Shown in pieces: positions 27,399-35,949 of a stretch of 64,000 bases of DNA. Source of the stretch: an uncultured Clostridia bacterium (lineage in GTDB: Bacteria; Bacillota; Clostridia; UMGS1810). Each line of letters starts with the position of its first letter. Position 1 is the first letter of the stretch. Under the pieces are notes generated by a model that worked only from the letters and a program-made list of their open reading frames with translations, did not search any database and was not told the DNA's origin. The stretch is taken from positions 29,713 through 93,712 of the forward strand of contig CAKSFP010000008.1 of the NCBI GenBank assembly GCA_934454585.1, written 5' to 3'. The position numbers were made by a program, and so were the translations under genes.

Positions 27399-29147
27399 TT
27401 ATTCAACATCCTGCAGGGCGTCATAGCCTTCTTCGCCGGTTCTGACTTTAACGACATTCTCCACATCGTATACAAATATCTTGCCGTCGCCGATGTGACC
27501 TGTGTAAAGCGCTTTCTTAGCCGTCTCTATGACATCTCTTACAGGAACCTGGCTCACCACTATGTCTACCTGTACCTTAGGCAAAAGCGTTGCTTCAACC
27601 GGAACACCTCTGTAATACTCCGGCTTGCCTTTCTGTATTCCGCAGCCCATTACATGAGATACAGTCATACCCGTAATGCCAATATCCATCATAGCGTTCT
27701 TGAGTCTTTCGAATCTTGCCTCTTTGCATACTATTTCAACCTTGGTGAACTTTTCTGCGCCTGTCTTAACTTCTTTAACTTCCTTGACAACCGGAGCAGC
27801 TGTTTCCACTTTAACTGCTTTTGATACCGGCACATCGCCGAGTGTCTCGCAGTAGTCGGCAGCAATTGTGTCAGGCTCCATTGCGATGCCTGCATATGCT
27901 GTGAGGAGACCGTGCTCGGAAATGTCAAGACCGGTGATTTCATCCTCTGCACTTGCGCGGAGACCGATTGTGTGCTTGATTATCTGGAATACAATTGTTA
28001 TAATTATGCCTACATATGCGATTACAGAGATGACGCCGAGCAACTGTATGCCCAAGAAAGTGAATCCGCCGCCGTAGAACAATCCCTGCATAACCGGGAG
28101 ACTTCCGTCAGCCTCGGCAACACCGCCTGTTGAGAACAATCCGAGGAGGATTGTGCCGAGTGCACCGCATACACCGTGTACCGAAATAGCGCCGACAGGG
28201 TCATCTATCTTTGCAACCTTGTCAAAGAATTCTACTGCAAGTACAATTACCAAACCAAAGATGATACCCATGACAGCCGCACCTAACGGGCTTACTGTGT
28301 CGCAGCCTGCCGTAATACCTACAAGTCCGGCAAGAGCAGCGTTGTATGTCATGGATACATCAGGCTTACCGTAGCGGATCCATGTAAAGATAAGCGTTGT
28401 GCAGCACGCAACAGCTGCAGCGAGGTTTGTGTTAAAGAATATGAGTCCGGCTCTTGTTACCTGAGCGTCGGAATCCATGCCGACTGTTGAAGCACCGTTA
28501 AATCCGAACCAGCAGAACCAAAGGATGAATACGCCCAGTGCCGCCGCAGTGATGTTGTGACCAAGGATTGCTTTCGGTTTGCCATCCTTACCATACTTTC
28601 CGATACGGGGGCCAAGGATAGCTGCGCCTATGCAGGCACACACACCGCCGACCATATGTACAGCAGTTGAACCGGCAAAATCGTGGAAACCGAGCTGTGC
28701 AAGCCAGCCGCCGCCCCAGATCCAGTGACCTGAAATCGGGTAGATGAAAAGCGAGATACAAGCTGAGTATATACAATATGCGCTGAACTTCGTTCTCTCT
28801 GCCATTGCACCGGAAACTATTGTAGCCGATGTTGCGCAGAACACTGTCTGGAAGATTGCATATGCCCACATAGGCACGCCATCGGGCAATGCGTGTGCAT
28901 AATCTTTCATTATCAGCGGATCAATCCAACCGAAAAGGCCCGTGCCGGCTCCGAACATTATGCCGAAACCGAAAAGCCAGAAACAAGGTGTACCTATACA
29001 AAAATCCATAAGGTTTTTCATAAGGATATTACCTGTGTTCTTCGCTCTTGTAAAACCTGCCTCGCAAAGCGAAAATCCCGCCTGCATAAAGAATACCAAT
29101 GCTGCGCCCAGCAGCACCCAAATAGTGTTTACCGAACTGAATTCCAT
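27399..29147 (-). CDS. amt: Ammonium transporter with fused C-terminal PII domain
   Basis: Residues 1-~410 are an Amt/Mep/Rh ammonium channel with about eleven hydrophobic helices. Conserved stretches include QAGFSLCEAGFTRAKN, the pore region SGAMAERTKF and DFAGSTAVHMVGG with a pore His. Residues ~465-575 are a PII signalling domain (KFTKVEIVCKEARFERLKNA, ITGMTVSHVMGCG, KPEYYRGV, HIGDGKIFVYDVENV, VRTGEEG). Normally PII is a separate protein that plugs the channel; here it is tethered by a Val/Lys/Glu-rich linker. The position of the modified Tyr51 of GlnK is Val, so uridylylation there is impossible. It lies directly between glnN and asnB. Confidence 0.94.
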   Translation of the reverse strand: MEFSSVNTIWVLLGAALVFFMQAGFSLCEAGFTRAKNTGNILMKNLMDFCIGTPCFWLFGFGIMFGAGTGLFGWIDPLIMKDYAHALPDGVPMWAYAIFQTVFCATSATIVSGAMAERTKFSAYCIYSACISLFIYPISGHWIWGGGWLAQLGFHDFAGSTAVHMVGGVCACIGAAILGPRIGKYGKDGKPKAILGHNITAAALGVFILWFCWFGFNGASTVGMDSDAQVTRAGLIFFNTNLAAAVACCTTLIFTWIRYGKPDVSMTYNAALAGLVGITAGCDTVSPLGAAVMGIIFGLVIVLAVEFFDKVAKIDDPVGAISVHGVCGALGTILLGLFSTGGVAEADGSLPVMQGLFYGGGFTFLGIQLLGVISVIAYVGIIITIVFQIIKHTIGLRASAEDEITGLDISEHGLLTAYAGIAMEPDTIAADYCETLGDVPVSKAVKVETAAPVVKEVKEVKTGAEKFTKVEIVCKEARFERLKNAMMDIGITGMTVSHVMGCGIQKGKPEYYRGVPVEATLLPKVQVDIVVSQVPVRDVIETAKKALYTGHIGDGKIFVYDVENVVKVRTGEEGYDALQDVE

Positions 29148-29183
29148 AACTAAAACCCCTCTCTTTTTTCATTTCCCAAATAT

Positions 29184-31277
29184 TTATCTCACACCGAAGA
29201 GCATCTCTCCGTATGAGGGATAAGGCCAATCCTTCTTGGAGGCTATTGTCTCCATCTCGTCAACGGCAATTCTTAGCGCCGTCATGTCGGGAATTATCTT
29301 ATCTTTATAGTAGAAACCAAGCTCTTTTGCGTCTCCCTCGGACTTAGCGCCGAGCAAGTCTTTTTCAAGCTGTTTCACATCTTTGTATGCCGCGCCCATC
29401 ATGGAGCTTATCTTCTTTATGCACTCTCTTTCATAAGAGCAGTCAATGTCGGGTGCAACGGATGACTTGCAAACTATGGAGTCGGCAAGTTTCTTTGTAT
29501 ATCCGCTCATTGCCGGGAGGATATCCTTGCGTGCCATGTCGAGCATTGTCAGCGCCTCTATGTTTACTATCTTGCAGTAGTTTTCATAGAGCACTTCATA
29601 TCTCGCCTCAAGCTCTGTCGGGCTGTATACCTTGTGTGATCGGAACAGGTCTACATTTTTCTTGTCAAGCAGATGTGCCAGTGCATCCGGCGTTGTCTTG
29701 AGGTTGAGCAGACCTCTCTTTTCAGCCTCTTTTACCCACGACTCATCATAGCCGTCACCGTTAAAGATGATTCTCTTGTGGTCCTTGATGGTCTCTTTGA
29801 TAAGGTCGTGCAGCTCCTGTTCAAAGTCTCCGGCTGTCTCCAGCTTGTCGGCAAACTGTTTGAGTTCTTCCGCAACCGCTGTGTTGAGAACAGTGTTGCA
29901 GCAGGAGATTGACGATGCCGATCCGAGCATACGGAACTCAAATTTGTTTCCTGTGAATGCAAACGGTGAAGTTCTGTTACGGTCTGTAGTGTCCTTCGGG
30001 AACTTCGGCAGAGTATGAACGCCTATTCTCATAAGTTCTTTTTCCTTGCTGCCGTATGCCTCGTCGTTCACTATAGCCTCGAGAATCTCACTGAGATCCG
30101 TGCCGAGGAACATCGACACAATTGCCGGAGGCGCCTCATTTGCACCCAGCCTGTGGTCGTTTCCGGCACTTGCAACGGATATGCGGAGCAAATCCTGATA
30201 TTCGTCCACCGCTTTTATGACCGCACACAGGAAAATGAGGAACTGTGCGTTTTCATAAGGTGTCTCACCGGGTTCGAGCAGGTTTGCGCCCGTATCGGTA
30301 GATATTGACCAGTTGTTGTGCTTGCCGCTGCCGTTTACTCCGGCAAACGGTTTCTCGTGCAGCAGGCAAACCATGCCGTGTTTCTTGGCAACTTTCTGCA
30401 TAAGCTCCATTGTAAGCTGATTGTGATCTGCCGCAATGTTGGTTGTAGAGAATATCGGCGCCAGCTCGTGCTGTGCCGGGGCAACCTCGTTGTGCTCCGT
30501 CTTTGCCAGGATTCCGAGTTTCCACAGCTCGTCGTTAAGTTCCTTCATGAACGCCGCAACTCTCGGCTTGATAACTCCGAAGTAGTGATCGTCAAGCTCC
30601 TGTCCTTTAGGCGAACGCGATCCGAAAAGTGTTCTGCCGGTGTATATAAGGTCTTTTCTTGCGTCGTAGTGCGCTTTGTCTATAAGAAAATATTCCTGCT
30701 CCGGTCCGACTGTTGTCTTAACGGATTTTACATCGTCATTGCCAAAGAGCTTGAGCACTCTCAGCGCCTGTTTGTTAATAGCCTCCATAGAACGCAGCAG
30801 AGCTGTTTTCTGGTCGAGCGCTTCGCCGCCGTATGAACAGAATACCGTCGGTATACAGAGCACACCATCCTTGATGAATGCATATGATGTTGCGTCCCAG
30901 GCGGTGTAACCTCTTGCTTCGAATGTGGCTCTGAGTCCGCCGGACGGGAACGATGATGCATCAGGCTCGCCCTGGATAAGCTCTTTGCCCGAGAATTCCA
31001 TTATCACCTTGCCGTCAGCCTTGGGTGAAATGAAGCTGTCGTGTTTTTCCGCCGTGATTCCGGTCATAGGCTGGAACCAATGTGTAAAGTGTGTGGCACC
31101 TTTTTCTATTGCCCAGTCTTTCATTGCATTTGCAACAACATTTGCAACGCTCAGGTCAAGGTGCTTGCCGTCCTTCATGGTTTTCTGAAGCAGCTTGTAG
31201 GTTTCTTTCGGCAGTCTTTCCTGCATAACCGCGTCATTAAATACCAATGTTCCGAACTCTTTCGTTACTGTACTCAT
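29184..31277 (-). CDS. glnN: Glutamine synthetase type III
   Basis: Makes glutamine from glutamate, ammonia and ATP. The size (697 residues) and N-terminal FTHWFQPMTGITAEKHDSF are specific to GSIII. Catalytic-core motifs are VGPEQEYFLID, HNEVAPAQHE and NGSGKHNNWSIST. It is first in the glnN-amt-asnB run, with a strong promoter and a 5' leader containing alternative hairpins and a terminator. That leader suggests control by premature termination according to nitrogen supply (inference). Confidence 0.96.
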   Translation of the reverse strand: MSTVTKEFGTLVFNDAVMQERLPKETYKLLQKTMKDGKHLDLSVANVVANAMKDWAIEKGATHFTHWFQPMTGITAEKHDSFISPKADGKVIMEFSGKELIQGEPDASSFPSGGLRATFEARGYTAWDATSYAFIKDGVLCIPTVFCSYGGEALDQKTALLRSMEAINKQALRVLKLFGNDDVKSVKTTVGPEQEYFLIDKAHYDARKDLIYTGRTLFGSRSPKGQELDDHYFGVIKPRVAAFMKELNDELWKLGILAKTEHNEVAPAQHELAPIFSTTNIAADHNQLTMELMQKVAKKHGMVCLLHEKPFAGVNGSGKHNNWSISTDTGANLLEPGETPYENAQFLIFLCAVIKAVDEYQDLLRISVASAGNDHRLGANEAPPAIVSMFLGTDLSEILEAIVNDEAYGSKEKELMRIGVHTLPKFPKDTTDRNRTSPFAFTGNKFEFRMLGSASSISCCNTVLNTAVAEELKQFADKLETAGDFEQELHDLIKETIKDHKRIIFNGDGYDESWVKEAEKRGLLNLKTTPDALAHLLDKKNVDLFRSHKVYSPTELEARYEVLYENYCKIVNIEALTMLDMARKDILPAMSGYTKKLADSIVCKSSVAPDIDCSYERECIKKISSMMGAAYKDVKQLEKDLLGAKSEGDAKELGFYYKDKIIPDMTALRIAVDEMETIASKKDWPYPSYGEMLFGVR

Positions 31278-31302
31278 TTTTCATCGACTCCTTCAAGAAA
31301 AA

Positions 31303-31368
31303 TAAAAAAAACGACAAGGATGCCGCAGGATAAAAACAGAACTACCCCGCAACGACGCCCTTGTCGTT
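31303..31368 (-). terminator. Leader terminator upstream of glnN
   Basis: On the minus strand ACGACAAGG (31359-31367) pairs with CCTTGTCGT (31311-31319), followed by eight Ts. It ends only about 25 bases before the glnN start, so it must be overcome for expression. Confidence 0.88.
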
Positions 31369-31405
31369 TAATATATAAATATTAAATTGCCCTTCAAAGA
31401 CAAAA

Positions 31406-31445
31406 GCCGCAGACAACTATTGCGTTGTCTGCGGCGTCCTTGTCG
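31406..31445 (-). promoter_or_regulatory. Leader hairpin and alternative pairing arm of glnN
   Basis: A 12-bp stem with a six-base loop (31406-31435). Its 5' flank at 31430-31445 could instead pair 15 of 16 bases with the 3' terminator arm at 31312-31327. Confidence 0.7.
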
Positions 31446-31459
31446 CTTTTGATGTTGTT

Positions 31460-31488
31460 ATTGTAGCACATCAGAAATCATTTGTCAA
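31460..31488 (-). promoter_or_regulatory. SigA promoter of glnN-amt-asnB
   Basis: TTGACA (31483-31488), 17-base spacer, TACAAT (31460-31465) on the minus strand. Confidence 0.88.
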
Positions 31489-31567
31489 CACTTTTTTTGA
31501 AAAAAATCAAAATTTCCGAAAAGATGTCGAAATGTGCGCACCAATAAAGTATTTGCCGAAATATATT

Positions 31568-34237
31568 TTAATACTTATACACCGCGATGGCGCTTGCCGT
31601 GCCCTCCATGGTTTGCAATATAACGGCGTCGCACCTGTCGGCACAGTCGATATATGCCGCTATGTCATCTATGGTGCCTTTGTATACCTTGTGTGACCTG
31701 CGCACATCGTCATATACCATTATCGGAATGTATGTCACATCATATGCCTCTATGGGTTCCGATCCTTTGACAACTCCCCATGATATAACATTTTTGCCGC
31801 GTTCGTACACATATCCGTACGACAGATTAAAGTTTGCTCCAAAACTCGATGCATAATATATTCCGTCGCTGCCGTCGGCCTTCCAGTTGACCCTCTCTTT
31901 GTTTGCCGCACAGTAGAGCAGCTCGATGTGGATAATCTCGCCGCGCGCATTGAATCGGCATCTTATCAGGTCGCCGCAGTGCAAAAGCTTTGCGTCATAG
32001 CTTGCGGCATTTACCGTCTCGCAGAGAGTGTAAGTTGCGGAGTTGCCCTGGATTATGCCGCTTATCGTCTTTGTGTCATTTCCGCGCGAGTTCACTGCGG
32101 ACAAAACGCTGTCCACCATCATCATGCTCGAGTTGTCCCAGTCGTGACCCTCGGTGAGACTGTCGTTGCTGCGGTACACCAGTATGTCCTCATACTCCGA
32201 GTCGGCTTTTGTCTTGTATGCCTCTATGGGGTAGGCAAGACTGCGATAGAATGCCGACGGTTTTCTTATGTTAAAGTCCGTCTCGTCCGCACTCCCTATA
32301 TCTGCATCCTGCGGCACGCAGTATATCTTTGTGTCGGAGGAGAAGATGACTTTTTTGCCGAAACGCGTGTTATATTTCATAAGCGTTTCGCTACCGTTTG
32401 TCGTCCTCACCAGATCGCCGCCGTCGGTGTTGTGCGAATCTATCTTTGTTATGTTGCCGTCATCATTTGTTGCGTAGAGTATAATCTGCGGTGTGACCGT
32501 GTATGTGCCGCCGCCTGCGGAGCACTCGGGAATCTGCGATACCATGGTGTCGTGTTCGCTCTTTTTGTAGCTCTTGCCGTCAAGTTTAACGGTGTCTGCC
32601 AGGTCAAAGATGGACAGATCTCCGTCGCTTGTGAAAATCTTTACACGAACATCGGAATCGAGCGCACTGCCGATATTGGCTATATCGCACAGATAACCGT
32701 TCCTCATGGTTTCGTCGGAGCGCTTTGCACTCACCGCATGCCCGAATGAGTTGAAATACAGGATGTATTTGCTGCCGAGCGAGATGTTGTCCGTGTCTAT
32801 GTCGGTTATGCCGCCGGATATCCTGTAGTCCTTGCCGCCGAGCGTGAGGACGGTAAATCTGCCGTCGTCGCTTATCTGCTCTGCCGCGCCCTCTGCCGTG
32901 GTCTCGCACATGATGATGGTTATGACGGCTTTGTCCGTCGATGCCGCCACCGAGAGCACCGAGCCGAGCGTCAGGTCTGTGCGGTCGATGATATCTCCGT
33001 CGGCGTTTTTCACCGTGACGGTGCCGTATTCGTTAAGATCTATGTAACCGCCGGTCAGGTCGTTGTAGAGCAGGCGTTTGCCGTCCGTCATGGATTTTAC
33101 CGAAAAGTTTACATAGTCGGTTATTATCAGGTTGTTGTACTTGCCGTCATAGTCGGTATCCGCAAAACGGAGACTGCCCTCGGACAGGCGGCTGAATATC
33201 TCGCTCAGTCCGCTGTAGACGGGGCGTCCGTTGTAGATGATGTTCATGCCGGCTATGCTCTGCCTGTCGGTTTTGTCGCTTGTGTCGGATGTGTAATAGC
33301 GGACATATGTTCCGTCAAAATCCTCAAAATTGTCGATGTCTACATCAAGCAGCCGTTTTTCATCGCTCGATTCTATGTAGTACAGCTGCGGTGTCTCGTC
33401 TTTTGCCTGTCTGTAGACAAAGGTCACGCGCTGACCGAGAAAAGCCATAGTGCCGCCGTAGGAATCGGTGTTGTATTTGGTGCCGTCTATCACGGCGTAA
33501 TCATCGCTTGCACTGCCGTTCACCGTGCCGCCGTCGGCCGATGTGACAACTCCCTCGGCACGGTACATGGAGTAGTATGTCGAGAGCAGAGTGTTGTCAA
33601 TCTCAGTGGTGTAGGATGCACCGTCGGAGTAAATTTCCTCTATTTCATACATATTTTTTGTGATGCAGTCGTATATCAGCGCCGCGGCACTGCCGAGGGT
33701 GAGTCCGTCCGCAGTGCGCGGAGCGGTTATGCCGATTTTTGCAGCCGCCGTTATGTAGCCAACGGGATAGCCGCCTTTGTATGCGGCATATTTGTCATAG
33801 CCCATCAGGCTGAGCATTATCTTTAGTGCCTCGTCATATGTCACTGCGTCGTCAGGGCGAAAGAGCCTGTCACTGCCTGCCGAGACGGCGCCCTGTTTTA
33901 CCAGGGTGTTCACTGCGCCGAGAGCATAGCTCTCCATAGGCAGATCGGTGAAGAACCTCTCGTCCGTGTAGGCAAATTCGTCTGCCTTTATGACCCTGGC
34001 GGCGTAGAGCGCAAAGTCGGCACGGCTCACCGTGTCTGTGAGAGAATCCTCATCATAGGTTTGCAGTACGCCGATTTTGCTCAAAAACTCAGCCGCGTCC
34101 GCCGCAGCGGGCGTCCTGAGATCGGTGTATGCCGCAACGCTCACCGCGGACGACAGCACGATTGCAAATGTCATGACTATGCACAGGAGCGGAGACAATG
34201 TGAAGTGACGAATGTCTGTAAAAATTTTTGATTTCAA
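31568..34237 (-). CDS. Secreted protein with N-terminal SLH domains, function unknown
   Basis: About 889 residues. A hydrophobic signal (SPLLCIVMTFAIVLSSAVSVAA) is followed by SLH-type repeats over the first ~190 residues (FRPDDAVTYDEALKIMLSLMGY is typical). The remaining ~700 residues are beta-rich and Asp/Tyr-rich with no family I can name. The start is probably TTG 34237, nine bases after AGGAGG; an upstream ATG at 34264 precedes that site and overlaps the stop of the previous gene. It is the last gene of the eight-gene surface glycan operon, so a role in wall-attached polysaccharide handling is plausible. Confidence 0.75.
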   Translation of the reverse strand: MKSKIFTDIRHFTLSPLLCIVMTFAIVLSSAVSVAAYTDLRTPAAADAAEFLSKIGVLQTYDEDSLTDTVSRADFALYAARVIKADEFAYTDERFFTDLPMESYALGAVNTLVKQGAVSAGSDRLFRPDDAVTYDEALKIMLSLMGYDKYAAYKGGYPVGYITAAAKIGITAPRTADGLTLGSAAALIYDCITKNMYEIEEIYSDGASYTTEIDNTLLSTYYSMYRAEGVVTSADGGTVNGSASDDYAVIDGTKYNTDSYGGTMAFLGQRVTFVYRQAKDETPQLYYIESSDEKRLLDVDIDNFEDFDGTYVRYYTSDTSDKTDRQSIAGMNIIYNGRPVYSGLSEIFSRLSEGSLRFADTDYDGKYNNLIITDYVNFSVKSMTDGKRLLYNDLTGGYIDLNEYGTVTVKNADGDIIDRTDLTLGSVLSVAASTDKAVITIIMCETTAEGAAEQISDDGRFTVLTLGGKDYRISGGITDIDTDNISLGSKYILYFNSFGHAVSAKRSDETMRNGYLCDIANIGSALDSDVRVKIFTSDGDLSIFDLADTVKLDGKSYKKSEHDTMVSQIPECSAGGGTYTVTPQIILYATNDDGNITKIDSHNTDGGDLVRTTNGSETLMKYNTRFGKKVIFSSDTKIYCVPQDADIGSADETDFNIRKPSAFYRSLAYPIEAYKTKADSEYEDILVYRSNDSLTEGHDWDNSSMMMVDSVLSAVNSRGNDTKTISGIIQGNSATYTLCETVNAASYDAKLLHCGDLIRCRFNARGEIIHIELLYCAANKERVNWKADGSDGIYYASSFGANFNLSYGYVYERGKNVISWGVVKGSEPIEAYDVTYIPIMVYDDVRRSHKVYKGTIDDIAAYIDCADRCDAVILQTMEGTASAIAVYKY

Positions 34238-34256
34238 ATCTGTGTCCCTCCTCTCA

Positions 34257-35924
34257 TTACACATTGGTATACAGTCCGTATATCAGCTTTGCCGCTTCGG
34301 CACGGGTTATGGGAGAGCGCGGATTGAACATTCCGTTGTTGTCGCCGTTTACTATGCCGAGTTTTTTGAGCAGATAAACGCTGTCTCGGGCGTAGTCCGC
34401 TATGTCGGCATCATCGCCGAACGGTATTTCCGTTATTTCCGTTATTTCCGTTGTCTGTGACGGCACGGACAGTGAGTATACCTTTGCACATATCACAGCC
34501 ATGTCCTGTCGGGTGATGTTCATTCCGACTCCGAATGTGTCTGCGCTTATTCCGTTTACCGCGCCGCGCTCCGATGCCTTTGCGACATAGGGCGCATACC
34601 ATGCGTCGGGGTCAACATCGGCAAATGCCGTTGATGCGCCGTCCGCACCGCCGCCGAGGAAGGCTGCCGCAATAATCTTGACCGCTTCTTCTCTCGTGAT
34701 CGCGTCGTTGGGGCAGAACTTCATTCCGCCTTTGCCGTTTATCACATTCATCTGTGCCAGGGAGACTATGGCGTCCTTTGCCCACGGCACATCGGCTATG
34801 TCGTCGAATATATCCTTGCTTATGGGCGAGACGGGTTCTGCAGTCGGAGTGCCGCCGCTTATCTTGGTTGACGAACCGCCTCCGCCACCTCCGCCGGTGC
34901 CGCCTCCGCCGCCCTGAGACGGCGAGTAAGAATTGATTGCCGCCGCAAGGAGCGGTACTGTCGCATAGTCTTTTCCGCCGATGTATGCGGCAATCTCGTC
35001 CGTGAGGTTGTTGTACCCGATGTATGACTTAAAGTCCGGCAGCACCTTTGTGAGGTTGCCGTAGCCGTCCGGATATCTCACCAGGGCGAGTATAAAGCTG
35101 TCGCGCAGCGCCTTGGCAAATCCGTCATATGCCGCGAGCGCCGCATCACTCTCGGCGCAAAAATGTGCCGTTGCGTGCGACTTGAGGTTGTCGGACATGA
35201 AGTCGGATTTCAAGTAACTGCCGATATCCGTCCGGTCCAGACCCGACTCGGCTGTGAAGTCGAACAGATTTGTAAACGAGGCGTCTTTTCTGCCGGCAGC
35301 AATTGCCGCGCGTGAATAATAGAGGTTCACATCGTCGGCGGTGTATTTGCCGAAGTTATCCTTTAAGTAGCTGTGGAGCAGTGCCGTGCGCGCACTGTCG
35401 GTGCTGAACGAATCCGCAGCCGACACGAAAGAAAGCGCATATTTGTGCTCACTGTACACCTTTGCCGTCTTGCCGGCATCGTCCTCGGATATGGCTTGGT
35501 TCAGCAGAGCGAAAGCGTCGTTTTTCTCTGCCTTATTGCTGTGCAGCAGGCTTTGTATTTCGACCTCGCCGCACTGCATGCAGCCGATGTACACGGTGTA
35601 CACGCCGCTCAGGGCGTCGCCGAGGTCAGCGGCGAATGAGAAAGCGCCGCCCTCGCCGACATCGAGCTGATTTTGATAGGGCATGACAGACAGCAGCTTT
35701 GATTTGTCGCCGCTCTTTGCCGCCGCGGACAGGTCGTCTGCCGTCTTGCCCGGCGCCATGATCCTGACGCCTATTGATGATGAATGACCGCAGCCGAGAG
35801 TTCCGCTAATGACCGCTTCGGTGTCCGGCTGTCCGTCCTCGGCATATGCGCCGAGGGGCAGGGCAGTCAGAGCGGTCATTATTGCGCAAAGCAGAGCTGC
35901 GCAGTATCGTTTGTAATTTGTCAT
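34257..35924 (-). CDS. Secreted protein with C-terminal SLH anchor and a shared unnamed N-terminal domain
   Basis: 555 residues with a signal peptide (CAIMTALTALPLGAYA). Residues ~38-105 hold a small domain (SSSIGVRIMAPGKTADDL and YTVYIGCMQCGEVEIQSL) also seen at the N-terminus of the neighbouring GH-A protein. A helical middle is followed by a Gly-rich linker (~355-372). Three SLH domains occupy the last ~180 residues (FDDIADVPWAKDAIVSLAQM; FADVDPDAWYAPYVAKA; the third ends RAEAAKLIYGLY). The third is preceded by a ITE triplet repeat. Likely a wall-bound scaffold or binding protein of the glycan operon (inference). AGGAGG is five bases before the ATG. Confidence 0.8.
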   Translation of the reverse strand: MTNYKRYCAALLCAIMTALTALPLGAYAEDGQPDTEAVISGTLGCGHSSSIGVRIMAPGKTADDLSAAAKSGDKSKLLSVMPYQNQLDVGEGGAFSFAADLGDALSGVYTVYIGCMQCGEVEIQSLLHSNKAEKNDAFALLNQAISEDDAGKTAKVYSEHKYALSFVSAADSFSTDSARTALLHSYLKDNFGKYTADDVNLYYSRAAIAAGRKDASFTNLFDFTAESGLDRTDIGSYLKSDFMSDNLKSHATAHFCAESDAALAAYDGFAKALRDSFILALVRYPDGYGNLTKVLPDFKSYIGYNNLTDEIAAYIGGKDYATVPLLAAAINSYSPSQGGGGGTGGGGGGGSSTKISGGTPTAEPVSPISKDIFDDIADVPWAKDAIVSLAQMNVINGKGGMKFCPNDAITREEAVKIIAAAFLGGGADGASTAFADVDPDAWYAPYVAKASERGAVNGISADTFGVGMNITRQDMAVICAKVYSLSVPSQTTEITEITEIPFGDDADIADYARDSVYLLKKLGIVNGDNNGMFNPRSPITRAEAAKLIYGLYTNV

Positions 35925-35949
35925 TTGCGCCTCCTGATTATGTTTCGGT

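Noticed and set aside
31303..31488. Classic glutamine riboswitch or ANTAR two-hairpin leader for glnN
   Set aside because: The conserved core bases of the glnA RNA and the A1/G4 hexaloop pattern are not seen, so only an unnamed attenuator is reported.
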